DNA of 42,630 bases, from NCBI GenBank assembly GCA_034437515.1, contig DAOTTX010000176.1, positions 1-42,630 of the forward strand, written 5' to 3'. Below the pieces are notes generated by a model that was not told where the DNA came from, ran no database searches, and worked only from the letters and a program-made list of their open reading frames with translations. Each line of letters opens with the position of its first letter. Position 1 is the stretch's first letter. Positions 24,879 through 32,930 of this stretch are shown one piece after another. The translations under genes were made by a program, and so were the position numbers. The DNA comes from DAOTTX01 sp034437515. Lineage in GTDB: Bacteria > Chloroflexota > Anaerolineae > Aggregatilineales > Phototrophicaceae.

Positions 24879-25704
24879 ACGTAAACGTAACCATTGGAGT
24901 TTGCTCGCTGATGCGGTCGTGGTGGTGGTGTCTTTGTTGTGGTTGCTGCCGCTGGTCTTCGCTGTGTTGATGAGCTTTCGACCTGAACGTGACGCCATCA
25001 CCGAGGGCAACGTTTTCTTCGGCAACGAAATCACACTGGAAAATTATGAGGCCGCGCTGGCGGTCGCCCCCTGGGAATGGCATTTCTTCACCAGTGTGGC
25101 GTTCGTAGTCGGGGTGCTGGTGGTGCAGTTCTTCACGGTGACGATGGCCGGTTACGCCTTTGCGCGGATGAAGTTCGCCGGGCGCGGGGTGCTGCTGTTT
25201 TTGATCTTGCTGCAATTGATGATCCCAACCGGGGTGCTGCTCGTGCAAAACCTCGCCGTGATCCGTGATGTTGGGTTGTTCGATACCCGGTGGGCGTTGA
25301 TGGCACCGTACTGGGGCAGCGCGTTCGGTGTGCTGCTGCTGCGGCAGACCTTCCGCGAGATCCCGCGTGATTTGGAAGAAGCCGCCCGGTTAGACGGTGC
25401 CAATCTGTTGCAGGTGATGCGACATATCTACGTACCGTTGAGCATCCCGGCCTATGTCGCGTTTTCGCTGGTGAGCATCAGCAGCCATTGGAACGAGTTC
25501 CTGTGGCCGTTTATCGTCACACGCACGCCGGAAGTACGCCCGCTGACGGTCGGCCTCAACCGCCTGTTCCAGACGACCGAGGTGGGGGCGCTTTACGGGC
25601 AGCTCATGGCGGGCACAATCATCGTGATTTTCCCGCTGGTGGTGCTGTTTATCATCTTCCAGCGCCGCTTTATCGAGAGCTTTGCGTCCAGCGGCATCAA
25701 GTAG
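24871..25704 (+). CDS. ABC sugar permease, UgpE/MalG type
   Basis: A 277-residue inner-membrane permease with six helices and the EAA loop EEAARLDGANLLQVMRHIYV. The ending RRFIESFASSGIK is typical of the MalG/UgpE class. It completes the operon of binding protein plus two permeases. No ATP-binding subunit is encoded nearby, so the importer must use a shared MsmX/UgpC-like ATPase from elsewhere in the genome. The last 8 bases overlap the convergent methyltransferase gene. Confidence 0.93.
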   Translation: MIRRKRNHWSLLADAVVVVVSLLWLLPLVFAVLMSFRPERDAITEGNVFFGNEITLENYEAALAVAPWEWHFFTSVAFVVGVLVVQFFTVTMAGYAFARMKFAGRGVLLFLILLQLMIPTGVLLVQNLAVIRDVGLFDTRWALMAPYWGSAFGVLLLRQTFREIPRDLEEAARLDGANLLQVMRHIYVPLSIPAYVAFSLVSISSHWNEFLWPFIVTRTPEVRPLTVGLNRLFQTTEVGALYGQLMAGTIIVIFPLVVLFIIFQRRFIESFASSGIK

Positions 25705-26899
25705 ATCGAGTGAAGCGGATGACCAGCTTGACCGACCGTTTGGGGATGACCAGTTCGCCCGGCTGTGGCGTGTAGGGCGCATCCAATGGGTAGATCGTGA
25801 TCTGCATGTCATCGATGTTCGGGCGACCTGCCGCGTCCCACGCCTTGACCTGACCCAGCAAGCGTGCCGCCAATGCCATGCCAGTGTCGCCATAGGCAAG
25901 GGCGACGAACTCGTACCCGGTGTCACGCTGTTTCAACGTCCACAAGGCCATGCCATCCGGTGCGACCAACCCGCTTGAGGTACGGCTGGTCTTGCCATCA
26001 CCAAAAAGATTGGGCAGCCGCTTTCGTGTGGCGGCACGGCCTTCGACAGAAAGCATAATCGTCGGCTTCAGGTGCAGGTCAATCCACGTCAGGGCGGCGG
26101 TGATGCGGTTGCTATCGGTGGTTACCCCACTGGGATAGTCAGTTGGTCGGCTTTTGAGGTGCTGATAGGCCGCTTGCCGGTCAATCTCGACGGACTGGTC
26201 GATGAAAAATGTGATGCCGTTTTTGAGTTTATCCACCTGCCAGCGGTCATCCATGCGATAATCGCCGCGCAGTACCATGAACCGGCAGGGGGTGATGCTG
26301 TCGCTGTGTAGAACAGAGCCGTCTTTATCCAACGCGACGGAAAACTGTACAGTGTCTTTGAGCGCCAACGGCAACACCAGCCGTCCATCATCACGGAGTT
26401 GATCGTGCCATGCCGGGGTGATGTCCTCGGCGGCGACGGCGAGCAAGATGCGGTCATACGGCCCGGCTGCCGGGTAGCCGTAAGCGCCGTCCGCGCAGAC
26501 AGCGGTGACGTTGTGGACTCCGGCAGCGTCTAAGTGGGCCTGCGCCGCGTCGATCAAATCATCGTCGATGTCTACCGTGACGACGTGCCCGGCCTCCCCC
26601 ACGATGTGGGCCATCAACGCCGCGTTGAAGCCGCTCCCCGCGCCGATTTCTAGCACGCGCATCCCCGGTTGCAGGTCGAGTTGTTCCAGCATGAGCGCCA
26701 TCATCGTTGGTTGCGAGGAGGAGCTGATCGCCTTGCCAGCATCGAATTTGATCGTCACGACACGGTCTTCGTAGGCTTCACCCGGCTCGACATCCGGTAC
26801 GAACAGATGGCGCGGCACTGACCGGAACGCCGCCTCTATCGCCGGGGATTGTATACTGCCTTTGCTTTTCAGTTCGTCTAAGAGTTGCTGCTGGTTCAT
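25697..26899 (-). CDS. Protein-L-isoaspartate O-methyltransferase-like with C-terminal extension
   Basis: A 400-residue protein. Residues about 1-200 are a PCMT domain: VPRHLFVPD, the AISSSSQPTMMALML segment containing the family's active-site Ser region, motif I VLEIGAGSGFNAAL (82-95) and the following acidic VTVDID. Plain Pcm enzymes are about 210 residues, so about 190 residues are added here. The C-terminal part is beta-rich and ends RSVKLVIRF. PCMT proteins with such tails occur among the FxLD/lanthipeptide-associated methyltransferases, but no peptide or lanthionine genes are near, so repair of isoaspartate is equally possible. It is convergent with the ABC operon. Confidence 0.85.
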   Translation of the reverse strand: MNQQQLLDELKSKGSIQSPAIEAAFRSVPRHLFVPDVEPGEAYEDRVVTIKFDAGKAISSSSQPTMMALMLEQLDLQPGMRVLEIGAGSGFNAALMAHIVGEAGHVVTVDIDDDLIDAAQAHLDAAGVHNVTAVCADGAYGYPAAGPYDRILLAVAAEDITPAWHDQLRDDGRLVLPLALKDTVQFSVALDKDGSVLHSDSITPCRFMVLRGDYRMDDRWQVDKLKNGITFFIDQSVEIDRQAAYQHLKSRPTDYPSGVTTDSNRITAALTWIDLHLKPTIMLSVEGRAATRKRLPNLFGDGKTSRTSSGLVAPDGMALWTLKQRDTGYEFVALAYGDTGMALAARLLGQVKAWDAAGRPNIDDMQITIYPLDAPYTPQPGELVIPKRSVKLVIRFTRST

Positions 26900-26972
26900 C
26901 GGCAGAAACTTTCTTTTTGTCGTCGGTCGTCTATAGTTTAATCATAGCAGATAGAGAGATTGGAAATGTGCG

Positions 26973-27305
26973 ATGACCTATCGTGAAGATCATAAAGCCG
27001 TCTTGGATGCGCTTTTGCTGGAAATGCCCGGTGTTAAAGCAGGGCAAGCGTTCGGCTACCCGGCCTATAAGATCAATAAGAAGGTATTCTGTTTTGTCGG
27101 TGGTGAGGGGATCGCGTGTAAGTTGCCGGCGGTGCGCGTTACGGCGTTAATCACCCAGGGCGCACCTTATGCCCCGTTTGAGCCGGTGGAAGGAACAGTA
27201 TGGCGTGAGTGGGTTTCGATTGACCGCGAACAATCGAAAAACTACCGCGATGATGTGGCTTTGCTAGAGGAATCGGTGGTTTTTGTCACCCAACAACAAA
27301 AATGA
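26973..27305 (+). CDS. YjbR/MmcQ-like small protein
   Basis: A 110-residue protein with the features of the YjbR/MmcQ and related DUF families: GQAFGYPAYKINKKVFCFVGGEGIACKLP, followed by a C-terminal helix (DDVALLEESVVFVTQQ). The family has a CyaY-like fold and may bind DNA; its function is poorly defined. It is divergent from the methyltransferase at 26899 and ends in a hairpin at 27301. Confidence 0.7.
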   Translation: MTYREDHKAVLDALLLEMPGVKAGQAFGYPAYKINKKVFCFVGGEGIACKLPAVRVTALITQGAPYAPFEPVEGTVWREWVSIDREQSKNYRDDVALLEESVVFVTQQQK

Positions 27306-27325
27306 GCTTCATGAAGAAGCCCATT
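27301..27325 (+). terminator. Hairpin at the YjbR-like stop codon
   Basis: AATGAGCTTC (27301-27310) pairs with GAAGCCCATT (27316-27325), with one mismatch and an ATGAA loop. It includes the TGA stop and lies between two convergent genes, so it may act on both strands. Confidence 0.6.
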
Positions 27326-27353
27326 GGATTTAATCTGATTATCGACTTGTGGC

Positions 27354-27518
27354 TTACGCACGACGCATAAAGTGCATCGCCAGTGAGACGACCAACAGTA
27401 CCAGAAATACGAAGAATAGAATTTCAGCGATACCAGCAGCGGCACCGGCAATACCACCGAAACCAAAGACTGCTGCGATCAACGCGATAATAAAGAATAA
27501 GAGTGCCCAGCCTAACAT
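27354..27518 (-). CDS. DUF1328-like small membrane protein
   Basis: A 54-residue peptide starting MLGWALLFFIIALIAAVFGFGG, with two hydrophobic helices and a basic end (HFMRRA). This matches the DUF1328/YtjA family of small membrane proteins, whose role is unknown but which are often stress-related. The ATG at 27518 is set by a clear AAAGGAG site 9 bases upstream; an upstream in-frame start would add 13 polar residues and is less likely. Confidence 0.85.
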   Translation of the reverse strand: MLGWALLFFIIALIAAVFGFGGIAGAAAGIAEILFFVFLVLLVVSLAMHFMRRA

Positions 27519-27650
27519 AGTTATTTGCTCCTTTGTTTGTTTATTTATTCTACTCATAATTTAGTCCAAAGGGGTTGATGGACACTGAGCTTGATGTGAC
27601 ATTTGTTTAAGCTCTGCATGAACGGTAGATGAGGGCGGTCGCGGGGAATC

Positions 27651-27676
27651 AAAAAAGAACGCCGCACTCGCGGACG
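27651..27676 (-). terminator. Rho-independent terminator of the SpoVS gene
   Basis: On the reverse strand, ACGTCCGC pairs with GCGGCGT around a GAGT loop with one bulged T, followed by TCTTTTTT (the A-run at 27651-27656). It lies just past the end of the leftward SpoVS gene. Confidence 0.8.
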
Positions 27677-27705
27677 TCCTTGTGAATTGTATTGTCGGGC
27701 GTATG

Positions 27706-28038
27706 CTAGCTCCCTTGATAGATTTCAACACGGAAGCGAACGGCAGTTCGATCCTGCCCATCAATGACGACATCAGTGAAATGCGGCTGGAACATAATGT
27801 CCAGGTTGTCGCGTTCCAGGTAGCCACGAGCGATTGCCAGCGCCTTGACGGACTGATTTACCGCTCCGGCACCAATCGCCTGAATTTCTGCATAGCGATG
27901 CTCGCGGATGACACCGGCAATTGCGCCTGCAACCGCTGTCGGCGTCGATCTTGCAGAAACACGGATAACTTCAAGTGCATCGTCTTCGTTGCCGCTACCG
28001 TCGTAAGTCGTAGGATTGTCAACTTCGTTCAGGTTCAT
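27706..28038 (-). CDS. spoVS: SpoVS-family protein (stage V sporulation protein S)
   Basis: A 110-residue protein with the SpoVS core: LEVIRVSARSTPTAVAGAIAGVIREH, then AEIQAIGAGAVNQSVKALAIARGYL and a final FTDVVIDGQDRTAVRFRVE. The family has an Alba-like fold and is found in spore formers and in many non-sporulating bacteria such as Thermus and Chloroflexota, where it probably regulates through nucleic-acid binding. Here an acidic tail of about 25 residues precedes the core. ATG 28038, with a GGAGAAA site, is preferred to a TTG at 28065. A strong terminator follows at 27651-27676. Confidence 0.92.
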   Translation of the reverse strand: MNLNEVDNPTTYDGSGNEDDALEVIRVSARSTPTAVAGAIAGVIREHRYAEIQAIGAGAVNQSVKALAIARGYLERDNLDIMFQPHFTDVVIDGQDRTAVRFRVEIYQGS

Positions 28039-28301
28039 ATTTAGTTTTCTCCGGTTACCAACCAATTTCAGTCAATTTGACCAAGCTGACAATATTGTAA
28101 GCAATAAACCAAAAGAAAACTATAAGACCAATTACCTATGCCCTTCTACACCTATTGACCCTTGAACGATGGTCAGACTACTGTTTGGTGTGCCGCCGAG
28201 GAAAGAAACTAAGCATGGCCTAACAAATAGATTGATAGTTGCCAAAATCGGTTTCTTGCCTCTATGCTGAATGCATTGTACATGAATGTGACGAGGTAGA
28301 G

Positions 28302-29702
28302 ATGGCGACGAGTGCAAACCGGCAACAGGTGCGGCGCGTGCTGTTGGTGACCATGATTTTTAATTTTCTAATCGCCGCTAGCAAGATCGTCATCGGCCTG
28401 GCGACCGGGGCGCTGGCGATCACCGCTGATGGGTTTCATTCTCTGGTGGATGGCCTCTCCAACGTGGTTGGGTTAATCGCCAATGCTATCGCAGCGCGTC
28501 CACCGGATGACGACCATCCCTATGGACACCGGCGCTTTGAGACTCTCGCCGCGCTGTTGATCGGTACGTTCCTCGCACTGACGGCCTGGGAAATCGCACG
28601 CGGTGCGCTGGATCGTCTGCAAAATGAGGCCACAATCACCCTGACTCCGCTGGCGTTTGGCGTGCTGCTCACCACGTTGATCGGCAATCTGATCATCAGC
28701 ACTTATGAAACCCGGCAGGGGAAACGGTTAAACTCCGAACTGCTGCTGGCGGATTCTGCGAACACGCGCACCGACGTGTTCGTCACGCTCTCGGTCATCG
28801 CCAGTATGGGGTTGGTCGCGCTGACCGGCTGGTCGTGGATTGACGCGGCAGCGGCGTTGGTGGTGGTGCTGTTGATCGCCCGTGCTGCATGGCGCATCCT
28901 GTGGGAAACAGGCAGTGTGCTGGTCGATACAGCGCCTTACTCCTCGGTGGCACTCACCGATCTGGTCACGGATGTGCCGGGGGTGCAGCAGGTGATCCGC
29001 GCACGCAGCCGGGGCACCGCCGACGATGCCCACATCGACATCGACGCCGAGGTCGCGCCACACATGACCACCGCGCAAACCGCCGCCATCGCCAGCGCCA
29101 TTCGGCAGCGCCTGACCGGGGAACTGGTCAGCGTCAACGAGGTTGAGGTGCATTTTGCGCCACAGCAGAACCCGGCTCGTGATTATGGGCTGGTCGTCCG
29201 GGCTGCTGCTGACCAGTTCGGACTACGCACGCATGAGGTCAGTGTGGTCAATGCCTATGGTCGCTGTGTGTTGGATATGCACGTTGAGGTCGTACCGCAG
29301 CAAAGCCTCTATGAAGCGCACCAGCAGGTTACACGGCTCGAAGCGTGTTTGCACATGCGCCTGCCGGAGATCGACGAGATCGTCTCGCATATTGAGCCGA
29401 TGCTCACCCACCAGCAACATGACGCCAGCGTCCGGCGTGAACAGCGTGAGTATATGCAGACTCATGTGTTACAGATGTTGCAAAAACACTACCCGCACAT
29501 CGACTGGCATAACTTACAGTTGTTCCATCATGGAAGCAATCTATCGCTGGTGCTGCACGCCACCTTGCCCGCACAAATTACCGTCGAGGCCGCGCATCTG
29601 CTCGCAGAACGTGCCGAAACGCTCGTCCGCACCCGTCTGCCCGAACTTGGTCGCGTGACGATCCACACGGAGCCGTTCGACCACAATGATAGACAATCGT
29701 AA
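28302..29702 (+). CDS. Cation diffusion facilitator (CDF) metal exporter with triple C-terminal domain
   Basis: A 466-residue CDF transporter with six membrane helices in residues about 10-210. The helix-2 metal site is complete (His46-x3-Asp50 in ADGFHSLVD), and DDDHPYGHRR follows. In helix 5 the usual H-x3-D site reads Asn154-x3-Asp158 (SANTRTD), which hints at altered metal choice. The tail is far longer than usual: after TM6 three ZT-dimer-like beta-alpha units appear in tandem (roughly 225-295, 300-370 and 395-460), where typical CDF proteins have one. Metals such as Zn, Mn or Fe leave the cytoplasm through this family. Start 28302 has GAGG upstream; a longer TTG start at 28239 is rejected. 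Confidence 0.9.
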   Translation: MATSANRQQVRRVLLVTMIFNFLIAASKIVIGLATGALAITADGFHSLVDGLSNVVGLIANAIAARPPDDDHPYGHRRFETLAALLIGTFLALTAWEIARGALDRLQNEATITLTPLAFGVLLTTLIGNLIISTYETRQGKRLNSELLLADSANTRTDVFVTLSVIASMGLVALTGWSWIDAAAALVVVLLIARAAWRILWETGSVLVDTAPYSSVALTDLVTDVPGVQQVIRARSRGTADDAHIDIDAEVAPHMTTAQTAAIASAIRQRLTGELVSVNEVEVHFAPQQNPARDYGLVVRAAADQFGLRTHEVSVVNAYGRCVLDMHVEVVPQQSLYEAHQQVTRLEACLHMRLPEIDEIVSHIEPMLTHQQHDASVRREQREYMQTHVLQMLQKHYPHIDWHNLQLFHHGSNLSLVLHATLPAQITVEAAHLLAERAETLVRTRLPELGRVTIHTEPFDHNDRQS

Positions 29703-29728
29703 GCATTCTGCGGCACAATGGACATATT

Positions 29729-30448
29729 ATGATAAACAAACAGACGATCTTTATAGTCGATGACGAGCCGACGCTGCGTGATGTGGTGCGGCGCTATCTC
29801 GAAGTGGATGGCTACAACGTGCTTGAGGCCGAAACCGGCACACGGGCACTTGATATGCTGGAAAATCATCACCCTGACCTGATCTTGCTGGATATTATGC
29901 TGCCGGGTGTGGATGGCTTCTCTATCATTCGCTCACTGCGTAACGCCTCAGCCTATGCGCCGTTGCAAACCGATGGCGGCATCCCGGTGATTATGCTGAC
30001 CTCGCGCAGCACCGAGGAAGACCGCATCACCGGGTTTGGCCTGGGTGTGGATGACTACGTGGTCAAGCCGTTCAGCCCGCGTGAACTGGTCGCACGGGTG
30101 AAGGCTGTGCTACGCCGCGCCAACCCTGACGACGCACAGGAAGAAAAGCCGATCCGGTTTGGACGCCTTTTAGTTGATCCGTTACGGCGGACGGTCGAGG
30201 TTGAGGATGAAAATGTCGCCCTCACCGCGAAGGAGTTTGACCTGCTGTGGTTGTTGGTGCGGCATCCACAGCAGGTGTTCACCCGCGAACAACTGCTCGA
30301 CAAGGTGTGGGGCTACGAGTTCTACGGGGGTGAAAGCACCGTGACCGTCCACATCCGGCGTGTGCGGGAAAAGATCGAGCGCGACCCCTCCAACCCGGTT
30401 TACATCCAGACGGTGTGGGGCATGGGCTACAAGTTCGAGCCGGCCTAG
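29729..30448 (+). CDS. OmpR/PhoB-type response regulator (orphan)
   Basis: A 239-residue regulator: a receiver domain (1-130) with acidic pocket D11/D12, phospho-acceptor Asp55 (LILLDIMLPG), Thr/Ser at MLTSR and the Lys in VVKPF. A winged-helix DNA-binding domain follows (about 140-238: LTAKEFDLLWLLVRHPQQVFTREQLLDKVWG). The receiver has an insertion of about ten residues after RSLRNA (SAYAPLQTDGG). No histidine kinase is adjacent. It begins 27 bases after the metal exporter, so it may share its transcript and could respond to metal or envelope stress; this link is inferred only from position. Confidence 0.95.
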   Translation: MINKQTIFIVDDEPTLRDVVRRYLEVDGYNVLEAETGTRALDMLENHHPDLILLDIMLPGVDGFSIIRSLRNASAYAPLQTDGGIPVIMLTSRSTEEDRITGFGLGVDDYVVKPFSPRELVARVKAVLRRANPDDAQEEKPIRFGRLLVDPLRRTVEVEDENVALTAKEFDLLWLLVRHPQQVFTREQLLDKVWGYEFYGGESTVTVHIRRVREKIERDPSNPVYIQTVWGMGYKFEPA

Positions 30449-30531
30449 CGCAAGGACAAGCTGAGTTTGCATGGTCACGTTTGCCCCTCACCTCCGTCTC
30501 GCTGTGCGAGCCACCCCCTCTCCCATCTTTC

Positions 30532-30546
30532 GGTTCCTACGGAACC
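30532..30546. repeat. Short palindrome in intergenic C-rich stretch
   Basis: GGTTCC (30532-30537), a TAC loop, then GGAACC (30541-30546), preceded by TTTC and followed by AACCGA. The flanks (30485-30590) are C-rich strings (CCCCTCACC, CCACCCCC) unlike nearby coding DNA. It lies between two convergent genes and could be a repeat element; only one copy is seen. Confidence 0.3.
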
Positions 30547-30612
30547 AACCGATCTCCGGTCAGCCTGGGTGGGGGCGAAGGCTGCATTCTTATTTCGCTC
30601 GTCTACTAGCGC

Positions 30613-31902
30613 CTATGATTCCGGCGCGCCGATAGGTGCAACCGGCGTCACATCCGCGCCGGGGGTGCCGAGTGGTGCATTGGCGGTCGCCTGGCGCTGC
30701 TGCTCACAGCGTTCTTCGGCGGCGGTGCGCTGCGCATTGACTCCCTGGTTGGCGAACAGGTTCAGCGCGTTCTGATACTGCGCAACCGCCCGGCACGGTT
30801 CGCCGGTGGTGTCAAACACCCGCGCATAACGCACATACTCGTCGAACAACATCTGGTTGAGATTTTCGCCCTTATAGGTGGTTTGATACTGCAAGATCGT
30901 GTTGATCGAACTCACCGCGAGACCGTGATCGCCCAGTTCAACGGCGCGTCTTGCATCCAGGTATAGGCCGGCCAACAACCGCTCATAATCCAGTTCACCA
31001 ATAGCGAACCCTACATCCTCAGCGAGGTTGGTCACACGGATGGCCTCCGCGAGGTTTTCGGTATTCGGTGTGCTGTAAAGATTATTCGCCCATTGCGTTA
31101 ACGTCTGCTGGAGCAGGCCGCGCACGGTGGCGCGTTCGTAGTTCTCGTCAATGCGGATGATGGCATCAAGCAGATTATAGGCATCTTCGTAATTGCCGAG
31201 GTTGAGTTGTGCTTGCGCATCGGTGAGCAGGGCGGCGGGGTCAAACCCACCGGCGATCTGTGGTGTGGGGGCTTCTGCGGTGACTTCGACGGTGGGAGCC
31301 TCTACGATAATATCCTCAGTGGCTTCGGGGGCGCTCTGCTGCACGACAAGCGCACGGACAGCGGTCGCGGTCGCTGCGATTTGTGGCAGCGCCGGGTTCG
31401 CCGGGACGACCGCACTTAAATAGGCGAGGTTGTTGCTCAGTTCGGCGGTGTCGTTCGCGGCGACGGCACCAGGCACTCGCGTCAGCACCGGGCTGATGGC
31501 GTCGTCAATAGCGGCGGTGGCGTCGGCGGCGACCATCGCGGTGACGGTAGCACGCACCTGCGGTACAACGGCGGCATCCGGCACAACCGTTTCAAGGTAA
31601 TTCAAACGAATGCCGACCAGCTCTAGATTATTGTTCGCCAACTCGCCGGGGATGCGGGTCAACTGTTCGGCGATGTCAAGTTGTTCGGCCTGTGCTGCGC
31701 GACGGTCGCCCTCTTTTTGTCCTTCCGTCCAGGCGGCGGCCCCTGCTAACCCGACGATTGCCAGTGCGAAAACTAACATCAAGCCGATGATAAGGCTCCA
31801 CATCAGGCAGCCTGGTCCGCTGGATGCGGGTTCGTCATCATAATCACGCCGGTACGGTTGCTGCACCGGGATGTTCGGTTGTGTGTCGTCGAGTTGGGTC
31901 AT
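30613..31902 (-). CDS. Membrane-anchored repeat protein, unknown
   Basis: A 429-residue protein with a polar N-terminus, then one hydrophobic helix (residues about 35-58, CLMWSLIIGLMLVFALAIVGLAG). The rest is helical and outside the membrane, assuming the usual orientation. It includes repeated TPR-like pairs (NLGNYEDAYNLLDAIIRID, AVELGDHGLAVSSINTIL, AVAQYQNALNLFANQG) and an Ala/Thr/Val/Pro-rich linker (around 190-215). I do not recognise a named family. It resembles the TPR protein at 34607, which also has an N-terminal anchor. A structural or envelope role is inferred. Confidence 0.75.
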   Translation of the reverse strand: MTQLDDTQPNIPVQQPYRRDYDDEPASSGPGCLMWSLIIGLMLVFALAIVGLAGAAAWTEGQKEGDRRAAQAEQLDIAEQLTRIPGELANNNLELVGIRLNYLETVVPDAAVVPQVRATVTAMVAADATAAIDDAISPVLTRVPGAVAANDTAELSNNLAYLSAVVPANPALPQIAATATAVRALVVQQSAPEATEDIIVEAPTVEVTAEAPTPQIAGGFDPAALLTDAQAQLNLGNYEDAYNLLDAIIRIDENYERATVRGLLQQTLTQWANNLYSTPNTENLAEAIRVTNLAEDVGFAIGELDYERLLAGLYLDARRAVELGDHGLAVSSINTILQYQTTYKGENLNQMLFDEYVRYARVFDTTGEPCRAVAQYQNALNLFANQGVNAQRTAAEERCEQQRQATANAPLGTPGADVTPVAPIGAPES

Positions 31903-32016
31903 GCGACCGCTCCGTTATCACCATGTCAAAACGCAGGCATTATAGCGAAGCCTATGACGACCGTACAGCGAGAATCAAAAATGGTATCTCATGACTCCGT
32001 CCTGTGTTCGCATAGA

Positions 32017-32295
32017 TTAGCTTGTGTAACGGCTGGTCAGGTTGAGCTGGTGTGCGTGACGCGCCATCGCCTTGACGCGCATCAGCGAGAGCATCCCTTC
32101 GAGATAGAGTGCCTGGTCTAGCTCGACTTTTTCCGCTTCCGTCAGTTCGCCATGTTCATCACGGGCGAGTAGTTGCGCCGTGTATGCCTTTGTATGGGGC
32201 GCAAGTTCAAAGCCGATGACCATGTTCGGGTCGGCACATGTGGCGAGGTATTCCAAAAATTCCTCAAGAATTGCGGTGACAATCGGTGATTGCAT
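32017..32295 (-). CDS. Small uncharacterised protein (antitoxin-like pattern)
   Basis: A 92-residue protein with LARDEHGELTEAEKVELDQALYLEGMLSLMRVKA, a pattern common among short cyanobacterial and Chloroflexota proteins: an L-x3-(N/D)-E/R-x-G-x-L-T-x-E-E-x-x-E-L-D motif followed by LMxxKA. These are often annotated as hypothetical and sometimes sit beside PIN toxins. No toxin gene is next to it, so a solitary role or a decayed pair is possible. The ATG at 32295 is the only clear start. Confidence 0.6.
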   Translation of the reverse strand: MQSPIVTAILEEFLEYLATCADPNMVIGFELAPHTKAYTAQLLARDEHGELTEAEKVELDQALYLEGMLSLMRVKAMARHAHQLNLTSRYTS

Positions 32296-32487
32296 AAGAC
32301 CATCCTATGTTCTCTCTGCGATCAAGGTCATTTTATCACGCAAAGCACCAGCGCTTTGTTATTTTCGCCTTAATGATTGGGACGTTCGTACCAGAGATAA
32401 CGTAATTCTCACCAATTTGTACCGTTCTCTCATATGATAAACTACATTCATAATCAATAATCTAATCAGGGTTCGGGAGCAGAGACT

Positions 32488-32928
32488 TTGAGCGAAAACA
32501 AAACTGATGACATGATGAAGCAGATGGCAGAACAAATACCGGAGGAACTATCACTCGAACTGCCGCCGAAGGTTTTCACCGAGATGAAGGGTGAGTTGAT
32601 CGAATTCGATACAGATGCGCAGTCCATCATCGTGCGCTTTCCGGTCGAGGAACGTTTTCAAAATCCGCTAGGCTACACGCAGGGTGGCATCATCGTCGCC
32701 GCGATTGACAACACCTTCGGCCCGTTGAGCTATACGGTCGCGCCACCCAGCATCACTACCCATATGGACATCGTCTACATCCGCCCGATTACACAACAGA
32801 TTGACCATTACTTCGTTGAGGCGCACATGTTGGAGCGCACCCGCCGCCAATTGTTCATGAGCGCCCGTGCCTACACCGCCGAGGGGAAAACGCTCGTTCG
32901 CTGCAATGCTACCGCGATGATCTTGTAA
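32488..32928 (+). CDS. PaaI-type hotdog thioesterase
   Basis: A 146-residue hotdog-fold protein with the PaaI-type signature: YTQGGIIVAAIDNTFGPLSYT (residues about 65-85), then THMDIVYIRPI and AEGKTLVRCNATAMIL. The family hydrolyses acyl-CoA or aromatic acyl-CoA thioesters. The start is TTG 32488 with a GGGAG site 9 bases upstream; the next in-frame ATG (32512) has no such site. Two bases separate its stop from the next gene, so the pair is one operon. Confidence 0.85.
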   Translation: MSENKTDDMMKQMAEQIPEELSLELPPKVFTEMKGELIEFDTDAQSIIVRFPVEERFQNPLGYTQGGIIVAAIDNTFGPLSYTVAPPSITTHMDIVYIRPITQQIDHYFVEAHMLERTRRQLFMSARAYTAEGKTLVRCNATAMIL

Positions 32929-32930
32929 TC

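Noticed and set aside
32017..32295. Toxin-antitoxin pair
   Set aside because: The small protein has an antitoxin-like pattern but no PIN, RelE or other toxin lies next to it on either side.
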